From JBBDLF01 sp040879025 (GTDB lineage: Bacteria; Pseudomonadota; Gammaproteobacteria; Pseudomonadales; Pseudohongiellaceae): a stretch of DNA of 64,000 bases. Of this stretch, positions 53,229 through 62,282 are shown one piece after another (position 1 is the first letter of the stretch; every line of letters starts with the position of its first letter). Under the pieces are notes generated by a model. It saw only the letters and a program-made list of their open reading frames with translations, was not told the DNA's origin and did not search any database. The position numbers and the translations under genes are program-made. The DNA lies in contig JBBDLF010000033.1 in the NCBI GenBank assembly GCA_040879025.1, positions 62,001 through 126,000 of the forward strand, read 5' to 3'.

Positions 53229-53544
53229 TGCAGTGGCTCCCGGTTCTTGGGGGCCTCCGAATCAGCCATGCACTTATTCAGAGAATCCCGTATTGTTTTA
53301 ATCGGCGTTGATCTCAGCCGTGTTATTTTACCAGTGGCTGGCCGGATTCTAGCACAAGGGGACAAACGCAACGCAAACGGTGTTCGCGACAAATCTCCAC
53401 CCCCGGCCCTCCAATCAGAGGTTCCTTGGGTTTATTGTCCTGTGTATCCCGGGTACACTTGTCCGAAAACCGTCCGGCGTCATGACGTTACAACATCAGG
53501 GCGGCGGTGGGCCGAAGTCTGTGCGCCCGATGTTGACAGGTCTG
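53229..53544. other. Intergenic region before the SURF1 gene
   Basis: 316 bp. The SURF1 frame is open back to 53380, but the upstream part lacks family features and a good start. I see no hairpin with a T tract, no consensus promoter and no RNA gene. Confidence 0.4.
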
Positions 53545-54330
53545 ATGGGGAGAAACCGATTGCAACTGCGCCGGAGTTTTACTGTAGGGGAGACTCACTT
53601 TCACATTAACTGGCTGGTCGCCGGCTGTGTGCTGATTACCGTGGCCACGCTGGTCAGGTTGGGGATATGGCAGATTAACCGGGCAGGCGAAAAGCTGGAA
53701 CTGCAGCGCGAACTGGAATTGCAGCAACTTCAAAACGCCGTCGCCATCGAGACCATTCCTGTTGCGAAGCTGTCGATGGAGGATGACCTGCAAAACCTGC
53801 ACGTGTCGCTCGAGGGAGAATATCTGAACGACAGAACGGTTTTACTGCTGGCGCAGTTTTTTGAAGGCCAGATCGGCTATGAAGTCGTCACGCCGATTCG
53901 ACTGGCATCCAACGGAGAACTGGCGCTCGTCAGTCGTGGCTGGACCAGCGGCATTTTACCTCCGGACACACCGCCGAGTCTGCGCCCGGTGCCTGGTCTG
54001 CAACAGATTACCGCGCAGATTCACGTGCCCGAGGAAAACGAGCGGGTCTATTCCAGCCGTGTCGAGGCGGGACAGTGGCCCGTGCGGGTACGCAGTATCG
54101 AAATTGATGTACTCAGCGAACTACTGGGAGAACCCGTGTTCCCCTTTGTCGTGCGGTTGACGGAAGGTCAACCGGGTGCTCTGGTACGGCATTGGCCCGC
54201 CGCCAATGCGGATATCAACACCAACCTGTCCTATGCACTGCAGTGGTTTACGTTCGCCGTCGTGGTGCTGCTGATCAGCATCGTAGCCAGCAGCGATCTG
54301 CTGGCACGCAAACCTCGAGGCAAGCGCTAA
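53545..54330 (+). CDS. SURF1 family protein
   Basis: 261 residues with an N-terminal membrane helix (INWLVAGCVLITVATLVRLGIWQ, about 22-44) and a C-terminal one (LQWFTFAVVVLLISIVASS), enclosing a periplasmic domain with SRGWTSG and TEGQPGALVRHWPAAN. SURF1 helps assemble heme-copper cytochrome c oxidase. Normally it sits beside cox genes; none are here. The frame is open to 53380, but I chose the ATG at 53545, which has AGG 5 nt upstream and puts the first helix near the N-terminus. Confidence 0.85.
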   Translation: MGRNRLQLRRSFTVGETHFHINWLVAGCVLITVATLVRLGIWQINRAGEKLELQRELELQQLQNAVAIETIPVAKLSMEDDLQNLHVSLEGEYLNDRTVLLLAQFFEGQIGYEVVTPIRLASNGELALVSRGWTSGILPPDTPPSLRPVPGLQQITAQIHVPEENERVYSSRVEAGQWPVRVRSIEIDVLSELLGEPVFPFVVRLTEGQPGALVRHWPAANADINTNLSYALQWFTFAVVVLLISIVASSDLLARKPRGKR

Positions 54331-54339
54331 GGAACTCCC

Positions 54340-55182
54340 ATGCAATCATCCGTCGATGCGGAAAACCCGCAGCCACAGGATTCCCTGTCGGACATTCTTC
54401 AGCGCCTGGACGAGAGTGAATCCCACATTACCCGTTTTTCACCGGGATGGACCCAAGGCCGGTCGGCATTCGGTGGTTTGACTGCGGCAATGGCTGTAGC
54501 TGCAATGCGGAAGAGCTTGCCCTCACCCCAGCCGCTTCGGTCATTGATGATATCCTTTGTAGCTCCCCTGGCCGCCGGTGAGGTCAGGGTTGAACCGCGC
54601 ATTCTAAGACAGGGCAGGAATGTCACGCAGGCAACCGCTGAACTGATTTCGGGGGATGCCACATGCCTTCAAGCCATGGCGATATTCGGTAACGGCCGCA
54701 AGGGAAGACACATCCCTTCGCTGGTGAAGTTCAATGCTCCGCCTCGCCACCCCGAATCTTCCCGACAGCTGGGTGGTGTCCGGCTACCCCCGTTTCTGCA
54801 ATTTTTCGAGGGGCACTGGACCGGTGGCGGCGTCCCGTTCAGCGGGAGCCAAGACCGTGAACTTGGCATGTGGGTGCGGCACAGACAGGACATCAGCCGG
54901 TTTCCCGTCGAAGCGCTTGTGGCCGTGTGCGACATGCCACCGCCGATTATACTTTCGCATTACGATCAACCCCCTGTGATTGCCAGTTCACTCAGTTGGT
55001 CACTTGAATTTGTTGTTCCACCAACGAGCATCCGGTCCGACTGGTTCTATCTGGACTACGACCTCGATGCCGCCGCTGAGGGATATTCTCTCCAATCCGG
55101 TCGCGTCTTCACGGAGCAAGGTGAGTTATGTGCGCTCTCACGCCAGTGCATGGTATATTTTGAACCTGAGGGCATACTGTGA
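54340..55182 (+). CDS. Acyl-CoA thioesterase-like protein (double hotdog)
   Basis: 280 residues. The first half has TQGRSAFGGLTAAMAVAAM and SLMISFVAPLAAGEVRVEPR, and RQGRNVTQATAELI. The second half has SLSWSLEFVVPP and DWFYLDYD, with GYSLQSGRVFTEQGELCALS. These are typical of the two-hotdog TesB-like thioesterases that cleave acyl-CoA. It is cytoplasmic. It starts 9 bp after the SURF1 stop, so the two are cotranscribed. Substrate chain length is unknown. Confidence 0.85.
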   Translation: MQSSVDAENPQPQDSLSDILQRLDESESHITRFSPGWTQGRSAFGGLTAAMAVAAMRKSLPSPQPLRSLMISFVAPLAAGEVRVEPRILRQGRNVTQATAELISGDATCLQAMAIFGNGRKGRHIPSLVKFNAPPRHPESSRQLGGVRLPPFLQFFEGHWTGGGVPFSGSQDRELGMWVRHRQDISRFPVEALVAVCDMPPPIILSHYDQPPVIASSLSWSLEFVVPPTSIRSDWFYLDYDLDAAAEGYSLQSGRVFTEQGELCALSRQCMVYFEPEGIL

Positions 55183-55240
55183 AAGCGACCATTGAGACGG
55201 TTGAAGCGCAACCCGTTATGTGCGAGGTGGTAGAGGCGGT

Positions 55241-55756
55241 ATGAGAGGAGTGAATGGATTGAGGCTGCACGGCCTGCGGAAACGCCATATCGCCAGGCTT
55301 GCCTTGACAGCCTGCGCTACCCTGTTGCTGAGCGTCACTACCGCGCAAACTGTGCTGGCGCAACACACCCATGGTGTGCTGACTCCCGGCGTCACTTTCC
55401 CACCAGACGATTCGGTTCTGAGAGAACCGCCGGCGATGATTACCATGAGCTTTCGTGTCGAGGTGAGATTGCTGAAACTCGCCCTGCAGAGCTCCGAGGG
55501 GGAAACGGTTGATATAGGCTTTACCTACGATCCCGTACGCGTGGCGGACAGTTTTGTCGTGCCGGTTCCCGTGGAGCTACCCCCGTCAGCCTATTACACT
55601 GCCAGATGGTCGGTACTCGATGACAGACAACGTCTGGTCAGCGGAGAATTCAACTTTTCGTTCGGACCGGACGCTATTCCCCCATCAGAAACCATAGAGT
55701 CCGGCTACAGGCCGATAACAGAAGAACGAATTCCCGGCTCCGGCGCCTACCAGTAG
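55241..55756 (+). CDS. CopC-like periplasmic protein lacking the C-terminal copper histidine
   Basis: 171 residues with a signal peptide (LALTACATLLLSVTTAQTVLAQ). The mature start HTHGVLTPG recalls the N-terminal copper histidine of CopC. The immunoglobulin-like fold follows (DDSVLREPPAMITMSF ... YYTARWSVLDD ... GEFNFSF). Where CopC has the DGH of WxVVSxDGH, this reads DDRQRLVSG, so one copper ligand is missing. The ATG at 55241 has AGAGG upstream; a GTG at 55220 is possible. It lies 58 bp after the thioesterase gene. Copper binding is uncertain. Confidence 0.7.
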   Translation: MRGVNGLRLHGLRKRHIARLALTACATLLLSVTTAQTVLAQHTHGVLTPGVTFPPDDSVLREPPAMITMSFRVEVRLLKLALQSSEGETVDIGFTYDPVRVADSFVVPVPVELPPSAYYTARWSVLDDRQRLVSGEFNFSFGPDAIPPSETIESGYRPITEERIPGSGAYQ

Positions 55757-55766
55757 TGACGGACAC

Positions 55767-56504
55767 CTACTTGAATGTGAAACCCTGCAGGGAAAGGAAT
55801 TCCCGCATATGCGGACGTGATTTCTCCGACAACAGAGTGGAAACCTGCTCACTCCAACGGATCCCGTGACCGCCACCTGTGCGCTGCCGGTAGTAGTCTC
55901 TTATCCGCTCATCATATTTTTCTATCGCTTCGGCATCGCCCGTTTCGCTGTAGACATCGTTTTTCACGACCACCGATAGCGGTAGCCGCGGTTTGCATTC
56001 CGGATTCTGATCGGGATAACCCAGACACAAACCGAATACGGGATAAACTCCGCGGGGCAATTCCAACAGCCGGCTCACCTGCAATGGGTTATTACGAATA
56101 CCCCCGATATAACAGATGCCTAGGCCGGCCGACTCGGCCCCGGTGACCAGGCTTTGCGCCATCAGAGCGACATCGACGGTCGCAATGATGAAGTGCTCGG
56201 TGTAATTTCCTTCAAACGGCTTGTCGTATTTATCACAATAGTTCCCTGGCCGTTTCAGGTCAGCGCAAAAAACCAGGAACTCAGCAGCGCTCTCCACATA
56301 AGCCTGATTCCCCGCCAGCACGGCAAGCTGCTTGCGGCTTTCCCTGTTGCGCACCCGAATGATCGTGGCGCCCTGCAAAAAACTGGAAGTGGCCGCGGAC
56401 TGTCCGGCCAGCACCAGGTCCTGAAACAGGGCTTCATCAATTTTGCGCTCGCTGAACTTGCGAATGCTGCGATGGGACTTGAGTAACTCTATAACCGGGT
56501 TCAT
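55767..56504 (-). CDS. NADPH-dependent nitroreductase/flavin reductase (NfsA-like)
   Basis: 245 residues, flavoprotein fold with HRSIRKFSERKID near the start and the FMN-binding SAATSSFLQGATIIRV, then GLGICYIGGIRNNP and GLCLGYPDQNP, the pattern of NfsA/FRP-type enzymes. These reduce nitroaromatics, quinones or flavins with NADPH. Its start overlaps the stop of the beta-lactamase-fold gene upstream by ATGA, so the two are coupled. Convergent with the CopC-like gene. Confidence 0.9.
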   Translation of the reverse strand: MNPVIELLKSHRSIRKFSERKIDEALFQDLVLAGQSAATSSFLQGATIIRVRNRESRKQLAVLAGNQAYVESAAEFLVFCADLKRPGNYCDKYDKPFEGNYTEHFIIATVDVALMAQSLVTGAESAGLGICYIGGIRNNPLQVSRLLELPRGVYPVFGLCLGYPDQNPECKPRLPLSVVVKNDVYSETGDAEAIEKYDERIRDYYRQRTGGGHGIRWSEQVSTLLSEKSRPHMREFLSLQGFTFK

Positions 56505-57715
56505 AGGCTCCCTGTGATAATCGCGTCAAGAAACGAAGGTACGACGTCATTGGCGAACCGGGTCTCGGCGTTGAACAACACAATCAGACCCAGGTTTTTT
56601 TCCGGTACCAGAGCGACTTCGGTTCGGAATCCGCGAACCCCGCCGCCATGATGCACCACCCTCGCGCCGCGGTAGTTGAATACGCGCCAGCCGGTGGCGT
56701 ACCAGGCCTGTTCCAGGCCCTGCCAACGGTTAAAATAGTTTCCCCTCGGCGTGGACACCACCGGTTCCTGTTGCTGCTGCAGAAAAGTTTCCGGCAGCAC
56801 CTCCGGAAAGGCGCCAAGATTGGCACGCGCCCAGATACTCATATCAATGACGCTGGCATTGATGCCGGAAGCCGGCCCCACTGTGTAATAGGCGGGGTTC
56901 GTCGTGGTAGTGAGCCAGTTACCCCGCACCAGGCGATGTGGGTCGGTTGCATTGGCACTGGCTTCATAAGCCTCCAGACCAGTGGAGGCTGTCGGCATGC
57001 CCAGGGGAATAAATAACTGTTCCGTCAAATATTCTTCGTAGCTTTTATGTGTACTCAATTGCACAACATCGGAGATCAGCGAAAACACTACATTCTGATA
57101 GCCGTAACAACTGCCGGGTGCGCATACAGTGGGGATCTCATTGAACTTCTCCTGTATTTTTTCATACATCACACCGTCATCCAGCATATTGGAAAAAGCA
57201 TGGGGCATCAGACCGGTGGTGTGGGTGGCTATGTTTCTCAGTGTGATGGTGTTGGACGACGGTCCGGTGCCAATCTGAATCTGCGGGAACATTTCAACCA
57301 GGGGTGTATCCCAGGATTGCAGTCCCTGATCCACTAAAAGTGTCGCCACGGTTCCCGCAAAGGTTTTGGATACCGAAGCGATCCGAAACAGCGAACTGCT
57401 ATCCACGGGCCGGGGATCGTCGTTGCTGAGAACGCCCCAGGTTCGAAGCTCAAGTACGCCCTCCCGTGAAACGATCGCCACTGCGGCTCCAGGCAGCGTA
57501 TTCTGTTCAAACTCCAGTTGCAGCCAGTTCAGGTAAGCGCCCAGCTCCGGCGCCGGTTGCGGCGAGGATAATGGCTGGTCAAGCACCGCAAGCGTCCCGG
57601 GCTGGTCCTGGGCATGCAGGGACAGTGAAGACACTGTCAATGCCAACAGAATCCCCTGTGTCAGGCGTACCGCGGCACCGCGACAAAAAGCCGGCATTCT
57701 TGTTATTTTTACCAT
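56501..57715 (-). CDS. Secreted beta-lactamase-fold serine hydrolase (class C-like)
   Basis: 404 residues with a signal peptide (LTQGILLALTVSSLSLHAQ). The serine-hydrolase triad of motifs is present: S-x-x-K as SVSK (114-117), Y-x-N as YQN (206-208), and HHGGG near the C-terminus in place of KTG. This points to an esterase, peptidase or beta-lactamase-related enzyme of periplasmic location; antibiotic hydrolysis should not be assumed. The ribosome-binding site is weak. It precedes, and overlaps, the nitroreductase gene. Confidence 0.87.
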   Translation of the reverse strand: MVKITRMPAFCRGAAVRLTQGILLALTVSSLSLHAQDQPGTLAVLDQPLSSPQPAPELGAYLNWLQLEFEQNTLPGAAVAIVSREGVLELRTWGVLSNDDPRPVDSSSLFRIASVSKTFAGTVATLLVDQGLQSWDTPLVEMFPQIQIGTGPSSNTITLRNIATHTTGLMPHAFSNMLDDGVMYEKIQEKFNEIPTVCAPGSCYGYQNVVFSLISDVVQLSTHKSYEEYLTEQLFIPLGMPTASTGLEAYEASANATDPHRLVRGNWLTTTTNPAYYTVGPASGINASVIDMSIWARANLGAFPEVLPETFLQQQQEPVVSTPRGNYFNRWQGLEQAWYATGWRVFNYRGARVVHHGGGVRGFRTEVALVPEKNLGLIVLFNAETRFANDVVPSFLDAIITGSL

Positions 57716-57828
57716 TCAGGTTTCGCTCAGGTTACTGCGCCAGGGCGTTTTTGTTTCGGCGGAAAACAGAGGCATTGTACCCGTTATGTGCTGTTTAAGG
57801 TATGCCGGGGTTTCCTGTTGTAGCGGAC

Positions 57829-57861
57829 AAAAAAAAGGCCGACTCACTTCATGAGTCGGCC
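57829..57861 (-). terminator. Rho-independent terminator of the DegQ-type gene
   Basis: On the minus strand, a 9-bp GC-rich perfect stem (GGCCGACTC at 57837-57845 and GAGTCGGCC at 57853-57861, 7-nt loop) is followed by eight Ts (57829-57836). It lies about 65 nt past the stop of the DegQ-type gene. A clear intrinsic terminator. Confidence 0.9.
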
Positions 57862-57926
57862 GAATAACAGCGCATTTTAGTTGCGGCGGGGTGCCGCGAG
57901 GGAATGCGCCGGTTTGGAGTTCTGCG

Positions 57927-59387
57927 CTAACCGCCGCGGGGCATCAGTACCAGCAGCCGTCGCCCTTCACGCAGTACGGTAAGGGCCGTTACCCGGTCTG
58001 TATCACTGATGGCCGAGTTGAATTCAGCAAGATTGCTGACGGGTGACCGGTTGACTTCGATAATCACATCGCCCGGTTCCAGTCCGGCGATCTGTGCCGG
58101 ACTTTGCGGGCTTACCTCAACAACCGCAATACCATTGTTGTCGGGGGTGGCCTGTAGCCGAGCACCCCGGTACATCGAAGGCGTCGCCTGTGGCTGACCG
58201 CCGTCGGCGCCGTCAGCGTTGTCGCCGCCCGTCTCCGTCTGCTGATTGCTTATGGTTGCATCAAGGGTGATACGACGCCCGTCGCGGTACAACCCCAGCT
58301 CCACGTTACGACCCAGAGTCATCAATCCGATGGTATTGCGAAGTTCCCTGCTGTTGTTGACGGGTTCGCCGTTTACTGAAACGATGACATCCGCCACCGC
58401 AATACCGGCCGCTTCAGCCGCACTGCCTGGAAGAACGCTGCGCACCAGGGCGCCACGGGTAATATTCAGGCCGAGGGTTTGCGCCACATCGGGCGTCAGA
58501 TCGGAGATGGAAACACCCAGCATTCCGCGCCGCACCTCGCCATCCCGCTCCAGATGACGCACCACGGTCTGAACCATGTCGACCGGCACCGCAAAACCGA
58601 TCCCGTTGCTACCTCCACCGCTACGGCTGATGATGGCGGTATTGATACCGATCAGTCGACCTTCCAGATCAACAAGCGCGCCGCCGGAGTTACCGACATT
58701 GATCGCGGCGTCGGTTTGAATAAAATCTTCATAGTTTTCAGCGTTGAGACCCGCCCGTCCGAGCGCGCTGACGATACCCGACGTGACGGTCTGACCGATA
58801 CCAAAGGGGTTACCGATAGCCACCACATAATCTCCTACCTGGACATGATCGATATCGGCGTATTCAAGAGCGAACAGCTCATCCTCGTCCGCCTCTATCT
58901 GCAACAAAGCCAGATCGGTATTGGGATCGCTGCCCACGAGTCGTGCCGTGTACTGGCGATCGTTGGTCAGGTAAACATTGATCTCATCACTTTCCGCAAT
59001 CACATGGTGATTGGTTATGATGTATCCCTGTTCAGCATCGACGATCACGCCGGACCCGGCGCCCATCATGCGATTTTGAGGCCCTTCGAAGCCCTCGGGT
59101 CTTTGTCCGGGACCAGGTTCCGGAAAATTATCGAAAAAACGTCTGAATTGTTCCGGCAACTCGCGACCATTGAAAAAGTCGCCGGGACCGGAATCCACGC
59201 TCCGGCTCACGGTAATCGTGACCACCGCAGGTGTAACGTCTTCCAGCATCGGGGCGAGCGAGGGCACACCGGCTTCCAGCGCCTGCGGGGTAACCGCATG
59301 GGCAGGCATACCAAACAACAGCAACAGCAGTCCCAGACCGAGGCCCCGCCCGATCTGGCCGGATTTGACATAGGAATAATAATGCAT
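57927..59387 (-). CDS. Do-family periplasmic serine protease (DegQ/MucD type)
   Basis: Protein quality control in the periplasm. 486 residues with a signal peptide (LGLLLLLFGMPAHA). The triad is His128 (TNHHVI), Asp158 (NTDLALL) and Ser234 (VGNSGGAL). Two PDZ domains follow (about 285-370 and 400-480: GALVRSVLPGSAAEAAGI and VVEVSPQSPAQIAGLEPGD). The ATG has a strong GGAGGT site. It is transcribed alone, ending at the terminator at 57829-57861. In pseudomonads the related mucD follows algU and mucAB, but these are absent here. Confidence 0.95.
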   Translation of the reverse strand: MHYYSYVKSGQIGRGLGLGLLLLLFGMPAHAVTPQALEAGVPSLAPMLEDVTPAVVTITVSRSVDSGPGDFFNGRELPEQFRRFFDNFPEPGPGQRPEGFEGPQNRMMGAGSGVIVDAEQGYIITNHHVIAESDEINVYLTNDRQYTARLVGSDPNTDLALLQIEADEDELFALEYADIDHVQVGDYVVAIGNPFGIGQTVTSGIVSALGRAGLNAENYEDFIQTDAAINVGNSGGALVDLEGRLIGINTAIISRSGGGSNGIGFAVPVDMVQTVVRHLERDGEVRRGMLGVSISDLTPDVAQTLGLNITRGALVRSVLPGSAAEAAGIAVADVIVSVNGEPVNNSRELRNTIGLMTLGRNVELGLYRDGRRITLDATISNQQTETGGDNADGADGGQPQATPSMYRGARLQATPDNNGIAVVEVSPQSPAQIAGLEPGDVIIEVNRSPVSNLAEFNSAISDTDRVTALTVLREGRRLLVLMPRGG

Positions 59388-59710
59388 GCTTTACCTCCAG
59401 TATCTCTGTGCAAGCAGGTTTGACCCGGCAAGCGCATGTTTACTTTTCGCCAGAATAGGGTTACACGGCGCCTGATACCTGAACTTTCCGTGAAATTAAT
59501 GTCCGGAAAATGTGAATATGCGCCGCTGTCTATGGCATGACGTGGCGAAATACCCAAAAATCGTCGAAACTCGAGCGGAATAATGAACTTTGCGCTGCGC
59601 GGCGCCGTCCAATACAGAACAGAGCCCGACTGCTTGAAAAAGCCGGTTACAGGCCCTAGATAGGTAAAATAGAAAATAGGTAAAACAGACAGCAGCAAAG
59701 GCGGGAAGCC
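59388..59710. other. Intergenic region between degQ-type and regulator genes
   Basis: 323 bp between divergent genes. GAACTT followed by 16 bp and GTCCAA (59585-59612, plus strand) resembles a sigma-E/AlgU promoter directed at the winged-helix gene, with a start about 90 bp before its ATG. A second GAACTT (59477-59482) with a poorer partner lies upstream. Nothing else is recognised. Confidence 0.35.
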
Positions 59711-60742
59711 ATGAACTCTCATGCACGTATTATTGAAAGTCAAAACGGTCCTGTGATCGGATACCGTGACGAGCGTCGGATGAATGACCCGCGTGCGCCC
59801 CTGGTAACCGATTTCCACGTCGGTTGCTGGCTGGTCCAGCCATCGCTGAATCGTGTGTCGCGCAGTGACGGGAGCGGTTCGAACCACACTCTGGAGCCGC
59901 GCCTGATGCACCTGTTGTGCTATCTGGGAGCAAATCCGCAACGGGTACTCAGCCGGGAACAGTTATCCAATCAGTTATGGCCGCGAGTAGTAGTCAACGA
60001 GAACTCCCTCACCCGCGCCATATCGGAACTGCGCGGCAAGCTGGACACCCCGGAAGTGGCGGGTCGCGAATACATCGACACTGTCTCCAAGCGCGGCTAT
60101 CGGCTGACATTGCCCGTCAAAAGTTCGGCGACGCCGGCGGACATCAGTCGTCGATTGACCGCCGTTCCGGGATGGACCGGTATCCATGCGGTTCGCAGAC
60201 TGGGTTTGGCACTGGCTGGCGGGGCCACGGCATGGGTGCTGATTATGCTGATTGATCCGCGACTCAATACCACTGGTCCACAATTCGAGCCGGTAGTTGC
60301 GTTACCGGTACTGGAAGATCGCATTGTCGGACCCATTTCGGGGCAAAGCGGCAGCCGTCCGGTAAGTCGCCATATCGCGACAGACGTGGCGAAAGCCGAA
60401 ATGGAGGCCGAAAGACCGGCACTATCGAAAGACGGCAGCAAAATGGCCTATATCACTTACGACAAGGGAGTGTCCACGGTATTCCTGAGCCGCTTTGCAC
60501 CGCAGCAAACCCCGTGGCCTGTGTACAGAACCACGGACTATCTGTCGAATCTGTCCTGGTCACCTGTGGGTAACGCCGTGCTGTTTGCCAGAGAACCGGT
60601 TTTTGCCCCGGCGGTTCTGTTTTCGGGAACCAGTCACTCCGAACTGGTGATGCTGGACCTCGACACCATGGAGACGCGGGTATTATTACAGTCAGGCAGC
60701 GAGTCCAATACAGATTCCAAGGATGGCATGAAGCTTACCTGA
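59711..60742 (+). CDS. Membrane-bound winged-helix regulator (CadC/ToxR-like)
   Basis: 343 residues. An OmpR-type winged-helix domain lies at about 35-135 (LEPRLMHLLCYLGANPQRVLSREQLSNQLW; SLTRAISELRGKLD; YIDTVSKRGYRLT). A membrane helix follows (LGLALAGGATAWVLIMLI, about 165-182), and then a periplasmic part with the start of a TolB-like propeller (ALSKDGSKMAYITYD; LSWSPVGNAVLFARE). Only two or three propeller blades are present, so it is much shorter than most relatives. It probably binds DNA while sensing a periplasmic signal. Convergent with copD. Confidence 0.82.
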   Translation: MNSHARIIESQNGPVIGYRDERRMNDPRAPLVTDFHVGCWLVQPSLNRVSRSDGSGSNHTLEPRLMHLLCYLGANPQRVLSREQLSNQLWPRVVVNENSLTRAISELRGKLDTPEVAGREYIDTVSKRGYRLTLPVKSSATPADISRRLTAVPGWTGIHAVRRLGLALAGGATAWVLIMLIDPRLNTTGPQFEPVVALPVLEDRIVGPISGQSGSRPVSRHIATDVAKAEMEAERPALSKDGSKMAYITYDKGVSTVFLSRFAPQQTPWPVYRTTDYLSNLSWSPVGNAVLFAREPVFAPAVLFSGTSHSELVMLDLDTMETRVLLQSGSESNTDSKDGMKLT

Positions 60743-60779
60743 CAAGGGAACCTCTGCGAAGCCTTCTGATAAAAAACCA

Positions 60780-61697
60780 CTAGTGCCCAGGAGGCTGCAG
60801 GACTGTTGATAGCCAGGCGGTAACCAGAAGAATAAATACAACCACCACAATTTCCAGCCTGACACTCTGGCGGAAGCGCGACAGGACACCGGGTCTGGTC
60901 AATGTCGGCACCAACATCTGGCGATTGGTTATCGCCAGCCCCAGAAGCAGCATTACCGCCCCCAGCTTCACCAGCACGGCAAGCCCATAGGGATTGTCAA
61001 TCAGCTCCGCCGGCGATGTGAAGAGCAATACCAGCAACACCCCACCGCTGACCAGCAGTGCCCCAACGAATGCGGGAGCGATTTTACCGAAAACAGTCAT
61101 GCCGCTCGCAACGGACTGTATGCTTTCGATCCGTGTCATCTGCAACAAAGGCCAGAGTGAGCCGATCCACAAGGACATCGCTGTGACATGAATCAGGATA
61201 AGAAGCTGCGCGGCGGTATCAAGCGTGGCGATGTGTCCCATACTGCGAAAAGAGAGGGCAATCAGCAGAATTCCCGCAATAACGGAGGTGTTGAACAAGC
61301 GGTAATATTTTGCGGTCGGCGGTGCGGTGAGTCGGTGAAGGTGCCGCATTGAAAATCCGGCGACGAGGGTGAGCCAGAAAAATCCGCAGATACGCAATAT
61401 CGTCGCTTGTCCCGCGGGGCCCGGTAACAGCAGATTAAACATCGAGGCATCGAACATACCCGCGATGCCGTTTTGATTGATTCCGCCTACCTGAAGCAGA
61501 AAGTACAACACCGCCGCGTGCAAAGCCAGGCTTGTCGAGATCAGGATATAGCGCAGGACAAGCAAGGAAAACTGACGACCGTAACCAGCCCCAATCCAGA
61601 GGCAGAGAGCACCACCGGCGCAACTGGCGAGTCCCCAGTACACCAGCAATTTGCAAACCAGGCTGAGGAATTCCCAGGCATTGGGGACCGTGAACAT
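60780..61697 (-). CDS. copD: CopD family copper-related membrane protein
   Basis: 305 residues with about eight membrane helices. Helix histidines and the motif ILIHVTAMSLWIGSLWPLL, SMGHIATLD and VLVKLGAVMLLLGLAITNR are typical of CopD/PcoD, which moves copper across the inner membrane together with CopC. It starts 34 bp after the copC stop on the same strand, so they are an operon. Specificity for copper rather than another metal is not proven. Confidence 0.9.
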   Translation of the reverse strand: MFTVPNAWEFLSLVCKLLVYWGLASCAGGALCLWIGAGYGRQFSLLVLRYILISTSLALHAAVLYFLLQVGGINQNGIAGMFDASMFNLLLPGPAGQATILRICGFFWLTLVAGFSMRHLHRLTAPPTAKYYRLFNTSVIAGILLIALSFRSMGHIATLDTAAQLLILIHVTAMSLWIGSLWPLLQMTRIESIQSVASGMTVFGKIAPAFVGALLVSGGVLLVLLFTSPAELIDNPYGLAVLVKLGAVMLLLGLAITNRQMLVPTLTRPGVLSRFRQSVRLEIVVVVFILLVTAWLSTVLQPPGH

Positions 61698-61731
61698 CAG
61701 GACCCAGGCGACCTAAGGAACTTCACAAAAA

Positions 61732-62175
61732 TCAGTGTTGATGGGCACTGTGATCGGTATGTTGCTCATGATCCTGGCTGTGTCCGGTCGCTGCGGCGGG
61801 ATCGATGGTGAAACTGTACCGGTCGGCCACCGTGTGACCGTCGGCACCTACGACTGCCCAGTTAACCGTATACTCTCCGGCCTGGAGGAGGGGAGCGGCG
61901 ATAACAAAGGTCTCCTGAGTGGGCAGCGGAGGTTCGAACCCGGACTTCAGAACCCTGCCCGTGCCGTCGAGCAATTCAAATTTGACCAGGTTTACCTGGC
62001 CGTTGAAATTCAGCACGATCTCCTTCGGGGCTTCGGACACAGTCGCATCGGCAGCAGGCGCCGCGTCGGTCAGTCCGGTGTGAGCGAAAGCCATTGAACA
62101 AAGACCCGCCAGCAGCCCCAGGCTGCAGAGCTTGATTAAACCGGTTTTCAGTGGAATCCGTAGAGAAAGCAGCAT
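61732..62175 (-). CDS. copC: CopC copper-binding periplasmic protein with His-rich tail
   Basis: 147 residues with a signal peptide (LCSLGLLAGLCSMAFA) giving a mature start at His (AHTGLT), the usual N-terminal copper ligand. WAVVGADGHTVADRYSF holds the second conserved histidine. The tail GHSQDHEQHTDHSAHQH has seven histidines and probably binds further metal. The ATG at 62175 has GAGGA 8 nt upstream and is preferred over one at 62214. It is followed by copD. Confidence 0.92.
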   Translation of the reverse strand: MLLSLRIPLKTGLIKLCSLGLLAGLCSMAFAHTGLTDAAPAADATVSEAPKEIVLNFNGQVNLVKFELLDGTGRVLKSGFEPPLPTQETFVIAAPLLQAGEYTVNWAVVGADGHTVADRYSFTIDPAAATGHSQDHEQHTDHSAHQH

Positions 62176-62282
62176 GGATCGTTCCTCATTGTACCGTTCA
62201 GAGCGGGTGACCATTCCCGTATTATCGCAGCTTATGCGGACTTGTAACAGGCCAGAGGCGGTACATGGTTATTCAGTCCGGG

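Noticed and set aside
56501..57715. Calling the serine hydrolase an antibiotic-resistance beta-lactamase
   Set aside because: The SxxK and YxN motifs are shared with esterases and peptidases, and the third motif is HHGGG rather than KTG; substrate cannot be inferred.
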